DNA from: Nitrospinaceae bacterium
Lineage (GTDB): Bacteria; Nitrospinota; Nitrospinia; Nitrospinales; Nitrospinaceae
Length of the DNA stretch: 64,000 nucleotides
Assembly: GCA_028278405.1 (NCBI GenBank)
Contig: JANQEK010000014.1
Span: 29,033-93,032 of the forward strand
Direction of reading: 5' to 3'
Shown here piece by piece: positions 25,503-34,299 of this stretch; the stretch's first letter is position 1; each line of letters begins with the position of its first letter. A model generated the notes under the pieces. That model was not told the DNA's origin. It did no database searches and worked only from the letters and a program-made list of their open reading frames with translations. The translations under genes and the position numbers were made by a program.

Positions 25503-25530
25503 AAAAAGTAGGAGGAGGCGAACCTCCTCC
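25503..25530 (-). terminator. Intrinsic terminator between btuB and tonB
   Basis: On the minus strand GGAGGAGG-TTCG-CCTCCTCC forms a perfect 8-bp stem with a UUCG-type tetraloop, followed by TAC and five T. It begins 12 bp past the btuB stop and ends almost at the tonB ATG. It can terminate btuB transcription and would limit tonB read-through. Confidence 0.85.
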
Positions 25531-25542
25531 CGTTGACATTAA

Positions 25543-27429
25543 TTAAAAGGTGAATACAAATCCTGCGTAAGCGGAAATGCCTGCAGTGCCCAGACGAAAG
25601 GGTTCTTCGTATTCCTTGTCTAATAAATTTTCACCTCGCAGCGTGAGCTTGATGCATTTGTTGACTTGATAACTGATCGCTGCGCGAACGAGCGCGCGTC
25701 CTCCGACGCGACTGGGGCTGAATGTGCCAACAGTTGCCTGATCCAAGGCACTTCGGTAACTAACCGTGACAATAGAATCCAGCTTCTTATCCCAGTTATG
25801 GTGCAGGCTGACCGAAAAAATATTCTTGGGACGACGACGCAGAGTGGAGCCGTCACTGTCATCTACCGCATTGTTCCATGTATGTGTGGCGGTGATATCC
25901 AGATTGTCCAAAATCTTAAAATTTAAGAAGTTTTCGAATCCCTCGGAGGAAGCATTTCCGACATTTCGAGCTTGAGAGATAAAAGGTACAAAGCTGATTG
26001 TGACTCCCTCAATCAGGTCCTTATAATTAACATTAAAATAAGTGGACCCGAAGGACAGGCGTCCTGACAACAAGCTGAATTCAATACCGAATTCTCGGCT
26101 TTCACTCTCTTCAGAACGTATATTGGGATTTCCAAAGTTTGGAAATATGAGTTGATTGATGGACGGTGCCCGGAACCCGGTTGCGTAGTTGGCGCGAAGT
26201 TTGATGTCGACGGAATCAGTTTTTATTTTATAGGCCCCTTCGAATTTGTAAGTGAGTTTGTTATTGAATCGTGTGTTAAAGTCCTGACGAAATCCAGCAG
26301 TTAGATACAAAGAGTCAAAAAATGTTGCATTGGTTTGCAGGTAATATCCCTGGCTCTCATTTGCAAACTCAAAGAAAAAAGGCGGGTCTGCGAATACGCT
26401 TGGCCCAGAGTTATTCTTGCCGCTGGTTTTTTGATATTCAAATCCGAAAACGGCCGAAATAAATTTATTGAAAGTCACGTTGTTCTGAATGTCTACGGTG
26501 GAGTTCCAGCTGGTGATGTCGGAGTTTGCGAAGGATAGGTCTGTAGTAATTATATTATCGTAGTAGTAGTTGAAGTTAATTTTTGCATCCCACCACTCAG
26601 TAATCGATTTCTGTAAGGGTATAGCAAAATAAAATGTCTCGTTACTGGAATTGTTGCCGATAAGATCCGAAGTGAATGCATCAAAGTCGGTTTTGGCATG
26701 GGTATATCGTGTGATAAATTCAACCCGTGCATCATCCAAGAAATTGTAACCTGCGCGGGTTGAAAGGGTGGTATTGCCATAACCATCTTTTTCCGTGGCT
26801 CCCCGGTCCTTGTTAAAAGCAGAAAAACCGTCACTATCAGTTCGGGAAGCGGTAAGTGCATAATCGAAGTTGTTAATTCCTCCAGAGCTGGAAAAGGTTT
26901 CCTTGAATGTGGCGAAACTTCCCCCTTCAAAAGCCAGTGAATGCGTCGGTTTTCCCTTACCTCTTTTGGTGACGATATTGACCACTCCGCCTACGGCATC
27001 GGCTCCCCACAAGGTGCTCTGTGGGCCGCGGAGAATTTCAATGCGCTCTATGTTATCCATCTGAAGATGTTGAAAGTTGAATGAGCCTAACGTATTGGAT
27101 TTGACCTGGACCCCATCGATCAAAACCAGGGTAGATTGTGCATTCGCACCTCGCATGAACAAGGTTGAAGTAGCTCCGAGACGTCCCGGAGTAACGATGT
27201 TAAGTCCCATTTGTTCTCTTAGGATATCCTTCACCTGCATGTGTTGTTTTTGCTTGATTTCTTCCTGAGTGATGACAGTCAGGTTAGAAGCAGGATTGTC
27301 TTCTTCGATGGAAGTCCGCGTCGCAGTGATTTCAATCGTCTTGAGTTCTTCCTCATTATCCTCAGCCAGTGTGGATATGGGTAACAGCAACATACAGATC
27401 ACGAGTAATAGTATTTGAGCAGTTTTCAT
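25543..27429 (-). CDS. btuB: TonB-dependent outer-membrane receptor, BtuB-type (cobalamin uptake)
   Basis: 628 residues. A signal peptide (about 1-22, ending L-A-E) is followed by a candidate TonB box near E-I-T-A-T-R, the plug domain (about 45-150: R-E-Q-M-G-L-N-I-V, M-R-G-A-N-A-Q-S-T-L-V-L-I-D-G-V, E-I-L-R-G-P-Q-S-T-L-W-G-A-D-A-V-G-G-V-V-N-I) and a 22-strand barrel ending in aromatic A-G-F-V-F-T-F. Length fits BtuB (about 600). The cobalamin riboswitch directly upstream and the neighbouring btuFDC-cobQ genes make vitamin B12 or a related corrinoid the expected cargo. Confidence 0.9.
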   Translation of the reverse strand: MKTAQILLLVICMLLLPISTLAEDNEEELKTIEITATRTSIEEDNPASNLTVITQEEIKQKQHMQVKDILREQMGLNIVTPGRLGATSTLFMRGANAQSTLVLIDGVQVKSNTLGSFNFQHLQMDNIERIEILRGPQSTLWGADAVGGVVNIVTKRGKGKPTHSLAFEGGSFATFKETFSSSGGINNFDYALTASRTDSDGFSAFNKDRGATEKDGYGNTTLSTRAGYNFLDDARVEFITRYTHAKTDFDAFTSDLIGNNSSNETFYFAIPLQKSITEWWDAKINFNYYYDNIITTDLSFANSDITSWNSTVDIQNNVTFNKFISAVFGFEYQKTSGKNNSGPSVFADPPFFFEFANESQGYYLQTNATFFDSLYLTAGFRQDFNTRFNNKLTYKFEGAYKIKTDSVDIKLRANYATGFRAPSINQLIFPNFGNPNIRSEESESREFGIEFSLLSGRLSFGSTYFNVNYKDLIEGVTISFVPFISQARNVGNASSEGFENFLNFKILDNLDITATHTWNNAVDDSDGSTLRRRPKNIFSVSLHHNWDKKLDSIVTVSYRSALDQATVGTFSPSRVGGRALVRAAISYQVNKCIKLTLRGENLLDKEYEEPFRLGTAGISAYAGFVFTF

Positions 27430-27463
27430 GAATTTCCTTTCTCTCGAAGGATGATGAAAGATA

Positions 27464-27604
27464 TCCCGGATCAGGTTTCCTGACTTGGGGCGACCTACTC
27501 ACCGTGCCTTCCCGTCCATGCGGACAGTGGCCAACTACGGCTTTCGTTCCCTTCACAGTTGCGGGACAGTGCCGGATTTTCACCGCGCTTCCCTGTTTCC
27601 GGAA
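27464..27604 (-). ncRNA. Cobalamin riboswitch controlling btuB
   Basis: The B12-box GCCACTG is at 27531-27525. The conserved GGTGAAAATCC, CTGTCCCGCAACTGT and GGGAAGGC segments occur in the correct order, and the closing P1 pairs TTCCGGA (27604-27598) with TCCGGGA (27470-27464). The element ends 34 nt before the btuB ATG. No T-rich terminator follows. A TCTTTC/GAAAGG pairing close to the ribosome site could hide it, so translational control is inferred. Confidence 0.93.
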
Positions 27605-27617
27605 ATTAAATTGTGGC

Positions 27618-29126
27618 TTAATTCAAGCCGATAATATGTTTTACCTCACTTATATTGATAGATTGTGTGATCAAATCCGCCAGCCGGTCCAATTGTCGGG
27701 AGCGAAACTCCCGGTAGCTGAATTTTTCTTCCGGTTGCGGTAGATTTCTTTTTTGACGTACGAAATTCAGAAATGCCTCTCGTATGGGATCGTTATCCAG
27801 AAACCCGTGCAAATAGGTTCCTATGACGTTTCCCTGTTCATTGCACAGCCCAAGACTGTAAGGACACTCGCCATTGACCGACCGGAACAGGAGAGGATAC
27901 TCTTTTTGGAATTGCGTTCGACCGGAATGTATTTCGTAGCCGTCCACCTCCAACCCCGGCTCAAAAACAGAAGAGGGGAGTGTGGGGAGTATCCTCCGCC
28001 GGGTAATTTTTTCCTGCTCCATGATCGTGGTGGCTTGTATAAAATCGAGTCCCGGTATCTCTTCGATGGTACTTTCAACATGGTCTGGGTCAGACAGACG
28101 CGTTCCCAGCATTTGGAATCCTCCGCAGACGCCCAGAATCAATCCGTTTTCCTTATGGAAACGCTTGATATATTGATCCCAACCCATTTCAATCATAAAC
28201 TGCATGTCATCGATGGTGTTCTTGGTGCCGGGAAGAATCAGGAGATCCGGGGAACCCGCCTGTACCGGGCTGCGGACATAACGAACCGCCACTCCGGGAT
28301 CGGAGACCAGCGGTGAAAAATCCGTGAAGTTTGCGATGTGGGGTAGTTGTACGATGGCTGCATCCACCACACCCTGTGTACTGCTTGTCAGAGGGGAGTT
28401 GTGATGAGGAATAGCATCCTCTTCATCGACGAACAATTCTGCATCGAAGGGAATGACGCCCAAGACCGGTTTGCCCGTCATTTTTTCAAATTGGGTGATG
28501 CCGGGTTTCAATAGATCGATGTCACCGCGGAACTGGTTGATGATAAATCCGCGTACCCGTTGTTGTTCTGATGGAGACAGCAAGTCCAGGGTTCCTTTCA
28601 TCCAGGCAAACACGCCTCCTCGATCAATATCACCGACGATCACAACCGGCGCATCGGCCATTTCTGCCATCGCCATGTTGACCATGTCGTGTTGGCGCAG
28701 GTTGATTTCCGCTGGTGACCCGGCACCTTCCATGATGATGAGTTCGTATTTACTTTTTAAGGTATCGAAAGCCTGTTCAACCTCCTTCACGTAATTGGGT
28801 CGATTCGCGTAATAATCCTTGGCATTGCGCTGACCCATCACCTTACCCATGACGATGATCTGCGAGTTGTTATCCGCGCTGGGTTTGAGCAGGATAGGGT
28901 TCATGGTGACATGCGGCGCAATACCACAGGCCTCAGCCTGATAAACCTGGGCGCGACCGATTTCTCCACCCTCTTCAGTCACATATGAATTCAAAGACAT
29001 GTTCTGTGCTTTAAACGGGGCCACTTTATGGCCTTCGCGGTAAAAAGCGCGGCACAGGGCAGCGGTGATGATACTTTTCCCTACACCGGAGCCGGTGCCC
29101 TGGATCATCAATGTTCTGGCGCTCAT
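27618..29126 (-). CDS. cobQ: Cobyric acid synthase CobQ/CbiP
   Basis: 502 residues, full length. Amidates the corrin ring side chains b, d, e and g using glutamine and ATP. The N-terminal Q-G-T-G-S-G-V-G-K-S P-loop-like motif and A-P-F-K-A-Q-N-M-S-L-N-S-Y are the CobQ signatures. The GATase domain has its nucleophile Cys in G-V-C-G-G-F-Q-M-L-G and the C-terminal His in Y-L-H-G-F. The start overlaps the stop of btuC by 4 bp. Presence of cobQ alone in the uptake operon suggests salvage of incomplete corrinoids or that other cob genes lie elsewhere. Confidence 0.94.
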   Translation of the reverse strand: MSARTLMIQGTGSGVGKSIITAALCRAFYREGHKVAPFKAQNMSLNSYVTEEGGEIGRAQVYQAEACGIAPHVTMNPILLKPSADNNSQIIVMGKVMGQRNAKDYYANRPNYVKEVEQAFDTLKSKYELIIMEGAGSPAEINLRQHDMVNMAMAEMADAPVVIVGDIDRGGVFAWMKGTLDLLSPSEQQRVRGFIINQFRGDIDLLKPGITQFEKMTGKPVLGVIPFDAELFVDEEDAIPHHNSPLTSSTQGVVDAAIVQLPHIANFTDFSPLVSDPGVAVRYVRSPVQAGSPDLLILPGTKNTIDDMQFMIEMGWDQYIKRFHKENGLILGVCGGFQMLGTRLSDPDHVESTIEEIPGLDFIQATTIMEQEKITRRRILPTLPSSVFEPGLEVDGYEIHSGRTQFQKEYPLLFRSVNGECPYSLGLCNEQGNVIGTYLHGFLDNDPIREAFLNFVRQKRNLPQPEEKFSYREFRSRQLDRLADLITQSINISEVKHIIGLN

Positions 29127-30160
29127 ACTTTCCCCCGCTTATGTTGCCGCTTCAACAGCCAGACGAAAAACGGACCTCCCAACATGGCGGTAATCACTCC
29201 CACCGGAATCTCGGCCGGTGCGATCAGGGTGCGTCCTACGGTATCGCACAGGATCAGAAAGCTGGCACCGAAGAACATGGAGCCGGGAATCAGCAACCGC
29301 AAATCCGGGCCCACAAGGAGACGTACGATATGCGGCACAATCAGTCCGACAAATCCGATGGGACCACTGATAGCGACTACCGTGCCGGTGATCAACGAGG
29401 CCAGGATAAAGCCGATTTTCTGGGTCCGCACCACATCCACTCCACGACTCATGGCCGATTGCACCCCGGCGCTGATCAAGTTTAAATCGCGCGATACGTA
29501 GATAAGGCCACCAATGCCCAAGACCAATAGCGGGCAAATGGACCATACGGTCTGATAATCGGTGATGTCCAGGCCGCCCATCAGCCATCGGACGATTTGA
29601 AACGACTGTGTGAAGTCTGACATGTAGTGGATGAACATAACCATGGACGCGAAAAAGAAATTAGCTGTAACGCCTGCAAGCAAAAGGATGGAGGTTGGAA
29701 AATCGCCATGCCGGGTTTTAACCAGACCGAATACCAGATACATGGTTCCCAGGGCTCCTGCGAATGCGGCAATAGACAGTGTGGAAATTCCCAAGAACGT
29801 AAAGTTCAGGTTGAGGCTGATGGCAATCACCGCTCCAAATGAGGCGCCACTGGAAACGCCCAGGGTAAACGGTGCGGCAAGGTCGTTGCGCAGAAGGGCT
29901 TGAAACACCGCGCCGGTGACAGAAAGGGCTGCGCCGGTGACCGCTCCCAGAAATATCCGCGGAAGACGGGCCAGGAACAGGATGTTGGCATCCACATTGT
30001 CTGCAGCATCGATTCCGCCTGACAAGGCTTTGCCGAGATCGATCGAAGTGGGACCGATCAATGGCGTAATAATCAGTGTCGCCAGAAATATCAAAAAGAA
30101 CACGCCGATGCCTGTGGCGAATTTTCGGGAGCTCATGATTGAGGGATTGAATTCACTCAT
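29123..30160 (-). CDS. btuC: Cobalamin ABC transporter permease (FecCD family)
   Basis: 345 residues with about ten membrane helices. FecCD signatures: L-A-R-L-P-R-I-F-L-G-A-V-T-G-A-A-L-S-V-T-G-A near residue 70, L-G-V-S-S-G-A-S-F-G-A, and the C-terminal G-P-I-G-F-V-G-L-I-V-P-H-I-V-R-L coupling region. Could also carry iron siderophores, as the family is shared. The cobalamin riboswitch and cobQ overlap favour B12. Confidence 0.92.
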   Translation of the reverse strand: MSEFNPSIMSSRKFATGIGVFFLIFLATLIITPLIGPTSIDLGKALSGGIDAADNVDANILFLARLPRIFLGAVTGAALSVTGAVFQALLRNDLAAPFTLGVSSGASFGAVIAISLNLNFTFLGISTLSIAAFAGALGTMYLVFGLVKTRHGDFPTSILLLAGVTANFFFASMVMFIHYMSDFTQSFQIVRWLMGGLDITDYQTVWSICPLLVLGIGGLIYVSRDLNLISAGVQSAMSRGVDVVRTQKIGFILASLITGTVVAISGPIGFVGLIVPHIVRLLVGPDLRLLIPGSMFFGASFLILCDTVGRTLIAPAEIPVGVITAMLGGPFFVWLLKRQHKRGKV

Positions 30161-30960
30161 AATCGCTCCGGCACCACTAGTAGACTGCCATCCTCATCAT
30201 CTTTGAAAATTTTTACTTTCACTTCGTAAACTTCTTCGAGGATTTCCTTTTGAAGGACTTCAGCGGGCGGTCCTTCGCAAAAGACCTGTCCTTCCTTCAG
30301 AAGAACCAGCCGTTTGCAGAATTTCGAAGCCAAATGTAAATCGTGCATGGCCAGAATAAGAGATTTATTTTCCCGCTCATTCAGTTGTCTTAAAATATTC
30401 AGGATCTCGATTTGATATTTGATGTCCAGCGCCGAGGTGGGTTCGTCGAGAAGCATCACCTCCGGTTTTTGAGATATAGCGCTGGCGATCATGACTCTCT
30501 GTTTTTCACCGCCGCTGATCTCATTGAAACTCCGATCGGCGAATTCCAGAACCTGAGTTTGCTTCATGGCGGCCTGTGCGATCTGGTAATCGTCTTCTCC
30601 TTCAAACGATAGAGGCGAAAGGTAAGGGTGACGTCCCATCAGCACGATATCGATCACTTTGAAAGAAAAAGCTATCTGCTTTTCTTGTGGAATCCAGGCA
30701 ATGGAGATGGCCAGGTCCTTTTTTCTGTAACGGTTCAACTCACGATTTTTGAAAAAGACTGTTTCTGAGGGGGAGGGCAAGATGCCTCCGATCAATTTGA
30801 GCAGGGTGGATTTGCCGGAGCCGTTGGGTCCGATGACACCCGTGAATTCACCCGCCTGGAAGTTGAGAGAAACGTCCCTAAGAACCGGATCTTCCGCATA
30901 AGCGAAAGTCAGTCCTTTGGTTGCGATCATGGCGGATGATGTGTGGGTTGCTGTGGTCAT
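30157..30960 (-). CDS. btuD: Cobalamin ABC transporter ATP-binding protein
   Basis: About 267 residues. Walker A is G-P-N-G-S-G-K-S-T, signature I-S-G-G-E-K-Q-R-V, Walker B V-M-L-L-D-E-P-T-S-A-L-D and H-loop A-M-H-D. I chose ATG at 30960, which has GAGG five bases upstream and lies 4 bp after the btuF stop; a TTG at 30975 is also open. The stop overlaps the btuC start by 4 bp. The operon order is F-D-C, with the ATPase between binding protein and permease. Confidence 0.92.
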   Translation of the reverse strand: MTTATHTSSAMIATKGLTFAYAEDPVLRDVSLNFQAGEFTGVIGPNGSGKSTLLKLIGGILPSPSETVFFKNRELNRYRKKDLAISIAWIPQEKQIAFSFKVIDIVLMGRHPYLSPLSFEGEDDYQIAQAAMKQTQVLEFADRSFNEISGGEKQRVMIASAISQKPEVMLLDEPTSALDIKYQIEILNILRQLNERENKSLILAMHDLHLASKFCKRLVLLKEGQVFCEGPPAEVLQKEILEEVYEVKVKIFKDDEDGSLLVVPERL

Positions 30961-30964
30961 TGCC

Positions 30965-31870
30965 TCAATTCTCAAACGCTTCCGGATGAATTGCCCGGGT
31001 GAAGTGATCCAGAATATTCAGGAACCGGGGGCCTGGAATGAGGATATAATCGGCTCCGATAAAATAGATGGTTTTATTTTTGACGGCAGTCAATGTAGGG
31101 AAACGTTGCCATTGCTTGAGTTTTTCTATTTTCTCCTGGGGCGTGAAATCGGAGTGGGGACCGGCTTGGATGATGATCTCCGGTGAATGGCGTAAAATAT
31201 ATTCTTTTGAAATTTTTGGGTAGTTTATCGTGGGATCGGTGAGAACGTTTTCCCCGCCCGCAAGTTCTATTAGTTCTCCGAGGAAGGTGCTTTTGCCGAC
31301 AGCATACAACGCACCGTTGGGATCTCCGCCTTCGTTCAATAAGAGAAGGGTAGATTTCCTGGGAATTCCCTGAAGACGCGCTTTCTGGGTTTGGATTCCG
31401 GCTTTCAGTTTTTGAATAAGCGATTGGGCGGCAGTCTCGGCACCTAATTTCTTGCCAAAGATTTCTATGGTTTCAAAAATATTTTCCAAGCGGTTCATGG
31501 AAATGGCGAGCGTTTGGATTCCCAGGTTTTGAGCATTGATCCGCAATTTATGGCTGTCGTCCTGATGGATGATCAAGTCCGGCTTAAGCCGGATCCAGGC
31601 CTCGACACTGGGATTCAGCAGGCCGCCGATTTTGGGCCGTTCGCAGGCTTCCTTGGGATAAGAGCAGAAATCGGTGACGCCGACCACACGGTCTCCCACA
31701 CCCAGGGCAAACAGGGTTTCGGTGATGGAGGGTGACATGGAAATGATGCGCTGAGGGTAGTGCTGAGCGGCCCATGAGCTATCCAGGCCGCAAACAATCC
31801 ATGCGCAGAGGAAAAAAGCGATGCGTTTCAATATCCCCGGTGCCACGCGGGGAATGGAATGACCAACCAT
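30965..31870 (-). CDS. btuF: Cobalamin ABC transporter substrate-binding protein
   Basis: 301 residues. A signal peptide occupies about 1-35 (hydrophobic I-A-F-F-L-C-A-W-I-V-C, then S-S-W-A-A). The mature part is a class III binding protein: I-S-M-S-P-S-I-T-E-T-L-F-A-L-G-V-G-D-R-V-V-G-V-T and P-K-I-G-G-L-L-N-P are BtuF/heme-siderophore family motifs, with a long connecting helix near I-E-I-F-G-K-K-L-G. It captures cobalamin in the periplasm. First gene after a riboswitch-terminator pair. Confidence 0.9.
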   Translation of the reverse strand: MVGHSIPRVAPGILKRIAFFLCAWIVCGLDSSWAAQHYPQRIISMSPSITETLFALGVGDRVVGVTDFCSYPKEACERPKIGGLLNPSVEAWIRLKPDLIIHQDDSHKLRINAQNLGIQTLAISMNRLENIFETIEIFGKKLGAETAAQSLIQKLKAGIQTQKARLQGIPRKSTLLLLNEGGDPNGALYAVGKSTFLGELIELAGGENVLTDPTINYPKISKEYILRHSPEIIIQAGPHSDFTPQEKIEKLKQWQRFPTLTAVKNKTIYFIGADYILIPGPRFLNILDHFTRAIHPEAFEN

Positions 31871-31903
31871 GTATCTGACTCCTGCTCGGAGACCCGGAAG
31901 GCC

Positions 31904-31931
31904 AAAAAAAACCCTTTCCGGGAGGAAAGGG
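31904..31931 (-). terminator. Intrinsic terminator downstream of the btuF riboswitch
   Basis: On the minus strand CCCTTTCC pairs with GGAAAGGG around a 4-nt loop, followed by eight T. It lies between the riboswitch (ends 31986) and the btuF ATG (31870), so it is placed to act as the expression platform: ligand-bound aptamer should favour termination. Confidence 0.85.
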
Positions 31932-31985
31932 GCTTTTCTTATGATTGCCCTCCACCTCTCAGGTTCCGAAGAGTGTGTGAAGCTG

Positions 31986-32131
31986 GTTCAGACAGGCTTT
32001 CTGGCTTCCGGATCGGCCTAATACCTGCGCCTTCCCGTTTCTTGGGAAACAGTGGCTTCAAGCAGGATTCGTCCCCGGTTACAGCGGCGGGCCCGCGACG
32101 GATTCGCACCGTCTTTCCTCAACATCTGAAC
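31986..32131 (-). ncRNA. Cobalamin riboswitch controlling btuFDC-cobQ
   Basis: B12-box GCCACTG at 32056-32050; conserved GACGGTGCGAATCC, CCGCCGCTGTAACCGGGGACG, GGGAAGGCGC and the 3' GCCAGAAAGCCTGTC block occur in order. P1 is a perfect 7-bp helix, GTTCAGA (32131-32125) with TCTGAAC (31992-31986). It fills most of the 336-bp gene-free stretch between the esterase gene and btuF. Confidence 0.95.
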
Positions 32132-32206
32132 GCAGATCAGTTCAATTGGGAACCAGCATAGCAGAAGGCTTCGGGCTGTCAAGATTTTTCGGGAATTTCG
32201 GGAGAG

Positions 32207-32863
32207 TCAATCGCCGTCAAAAAACCGGGTTAAATCTGTAATATTGTCGGCACTGACTTCGTGGCTCTGAGGGGTCTCCTTTTTGGTGAGGCGATGCCCC
32301 TGGTCTTCCAGTTCATCGAGCGCGAACTCGGCCAGAAATGAAGGAATCACCTCATCGTTGAGCCCATAGATGCCCAGGATAGAGGTGTTGTGAATCTGTT
32401 TGGGACAATCCTCTGGAACTTCAGGCAGAAAACCGCAGACCGAAGCGACCTTATACAACGGATGAGGCCCGAGCAGAGAGTAAACCAGCGCTGCGGCCCC
32501 TCCCTGGGAAAAGCCCCACATGCAGACTTCAGCATCACGGTCCGTTAGTTCTTTGATGTAACGATGAGCTTCCTCAACCATTTGGGTGGTGTATTCCAGA
32601 AAATGGCTGACTCCTTCTTTTTGGCGTGGTCCGTCCTGCCACCAGCTCCAAAGCCCCTCGCCGGCATCGGCCGGTCCTTCGGGATATACAAAGATTGTAT
32701 TGGTCAGTTTCAATTTGTTGCCGTGTATCAGCATGTTTTCCGGTGTGGAATCGGCTCCATGAAACCCCATTAGCACCTTCGCCGGTTCATCAAAATTCAA
32801 TTCCGATTCCCCAAGGATCACTTTTTTGTTATTCCATTGTGTGTTTTTGTAATGAATGGTCAT
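32207..32863 (-). CDS. Phospholipase/carboxylesterase-type alpha/beta hydrolase
   Basis: 218 residues, the size of the YpfH/carboxylesterase family. Nucleophile Ser in G-F-S-Q-G-G, catalytic Asp in G-L-N-D-E-V-I-P and His in Q-S-H-E-V. The oxyanion region is G-F-H-G-A-D. No signal peptide, so cytoplasmic. Substrates of the family include short acyl esters and lysophospholipids. Its start overlaps the stop of the CCA/poly(A) polymerase gene by 4 bp. Confidence 0.9.
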   Translation of the reverse strand: MTIHYKNTQWNNKKVILGESELNFDEPAKVLMGFHGADSTPENMLIHGNKLKLTNTIFVYPEGPADAGEGLWSWWQDGPRQKEGVSHFLEYTTQMVEEAHRYIKELTDRDAEVCMWGFSQGGAAALVYSLLGPHPLYKVASVCGFLPEVPEDCPKQIHNTSILGIYGLNDEVIPSFLAEFALDELEDQGHRLTKKETPQSHEVSADNITDLTRFFDGD

Positions 32864-34224
32864 TCGATCAATTCCGCCTGTGATGAGATCAACTTTTTTG
32901 CCAACTGCTCAGCTTCGTCTGGAGTATGGATATTACCCAAAACCCGTGCTTCCTCCACTTTTTCAAGAATGGACTTGAACTCCGGAGAAGGTTTCAATCG
33001 GAGTTTGCTTTTCAAAACATCACCGTCCAATAAGGCAGGCTTTTCTTGTGCCGGTAGATACCTCTGTACGTAAAAATCGAGAATTCGACTGATCACAGGC
33101 AAAAAGTATTTGATGTCCTCCTGATTTCCAAGACGAACAGCGAGAGACAACAGTATAGAGGAAAATAGTTCCTTGCCGCTTCTATGGATAAACTGATAAA
33201 CGGTTGAATTTTCCTTAAAACCTTCACCGGTGCTGCGTACTCCCGAAAGAATGATCCGGGTAAATTTCAGAGTTCGGTCGATAAACTGAATGTCTGCATT
33301 ACTCAACCGGAACTCCCTCAAGAAATTTGTGACTCCAGAGGTTGTGTCATAGGTTGCCGCAAACAAGTGAATCAAGGCGCACCATTTTAATAAGGCTCTG
33401 TGATGATTGGTTGACAGGGATTCTCGCATGAGTTGCGAGTGTTTTTCAAGGAATCGGTCTGCATGCATAAGAATACTCTCCGTTTCCCGGAAAGTATCCA
33501 GAGTATTCTCCCATTGAGATTTGTGGGCCGGAATTCCCGGTTTCAATTTTAATTCTTCGATTCCTGGGAATAAAATTTCAATCAATCCGGTTGGTTCCAT
33601 CAAATCCAGACGGGACCGAGGCGCTTCCAACATCAAAAGAAGCTCATAGCAAACTCTTTCCCTGGCGACTTTATCGAGTTCGGCCCGGTATGTTTTTATT
33701 TGAGAGAGGGTTTGCGGTTCGATGTCGAATTCCAAAGTACTGGCAAAACGAAACGCGCGGAGCAAGCGGATCGGATCATCTTTAAAAGCTTGCTCCCTGA
33801 CAGACCGGATAAATTTTTGATTCAGATCTCGCTGTCCTTGAAAAGGATCGATGAGTTTAGATTTCTCATTTGCGAGCGCCGCAAGGGGCATGGCTATGGC
33901 GTTGATCGTGAAATCGCGTTGAGCGAGATCGTCTTCAATTTTTTCTCCCTGTTGCGTAGTGAAATCAAAATATAAATTTGGGTCCAGCGCCACCCGATAA
34001 GTTTCGTGTCCGGGTGTTTCGTCCATAGGGATCAGCGGTCGACCGATCTTTTGTGCCCAGGCTCGGGCGATTTTCGGAGCATCCTGCGCAGTCAAGTCGT
34101 AGTCTGCGCAGGGTATCCCGATAAGGTGATCCCGTACAGTTCCGCCGACCAGGTAGGCCGTGCTGCCCAGTTGCCGGGAAAGTTGATCGATGTCTTCCAA
34201 TTTTGCTTTTATTGACGCGTCCAT
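32860..34224 (-). CDS. CCA tRNA nucleotidyltransferase / poly(A) polymerase family
   Basis: 454 residues. Class II nucleotidyltransferase head: V-G-G-T-V-R-D, then C-A-D-Y-D-L-T with the two metal-binding Asp, R-D-F-T-I-N-A-I-A and the D-P-I-R-L-L-R-A-F-R-F-A motif of the neck. The C-terminal helical part is long and has no HD phosphohydrolase motif that I can see. CCA addition and A-addition variants look alike; the tRNAs seen here encode their own CCA, so repair or poly(A) tailing are both possible. Confidence 0.88.
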   Translation of the reverse strand: MDASIKAKLEDIDQLSRQLGSTAYLVGGTVRDHLIGIPCADYDLTAQDAPKIARAWAQKIGRPLIPMDETPGHETYRVALDPNLYFDFTTQQGEKIEDDLAQRDFTINAIAMPLAALANEKSKLIDPFQGQRDLNQKFIRSVREQAFKDDPIRLLRAFRFASTLEFDIEPQTLSQIKTYRAELDKVARERVCYELLLMLEAPRSRLDLMEPTGLIEILFPGIEELKLKPGIPAHKSQWENTLDTFRETESILMHADRFLEKHSQLMRESLSTNHHRALLKWCALIHLFAATYDTTSGVTNFLREFRLSNADIQFIDRTLKFTRIILSGVRSTGEGFKENSTVYQFIHRSGKELFSSILLSLAVRLGNQEDIKYFLPVISRILDFYVQRYLPAQEKPALLDGDVLKSKLRLKPSPEFKSILEKVEEARVLGNIHTPDEAEQLAKKLISSQAELIE

Positions 34225-34299
34225 GAAGCTATGTCAGGAGAGTTGCTGGTGAATTTATAATATCAGTTAGAAGGAGTAAAGCCAAAGGAGGAGGTAATT

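Noticed and set aside
31859..32161. 100-residue plus-strand frame across the btuF riboswitch and terminator
   Set aside because: It overlaps conserved riboswitch segments read on the other strand; the RNA explains the sequence.
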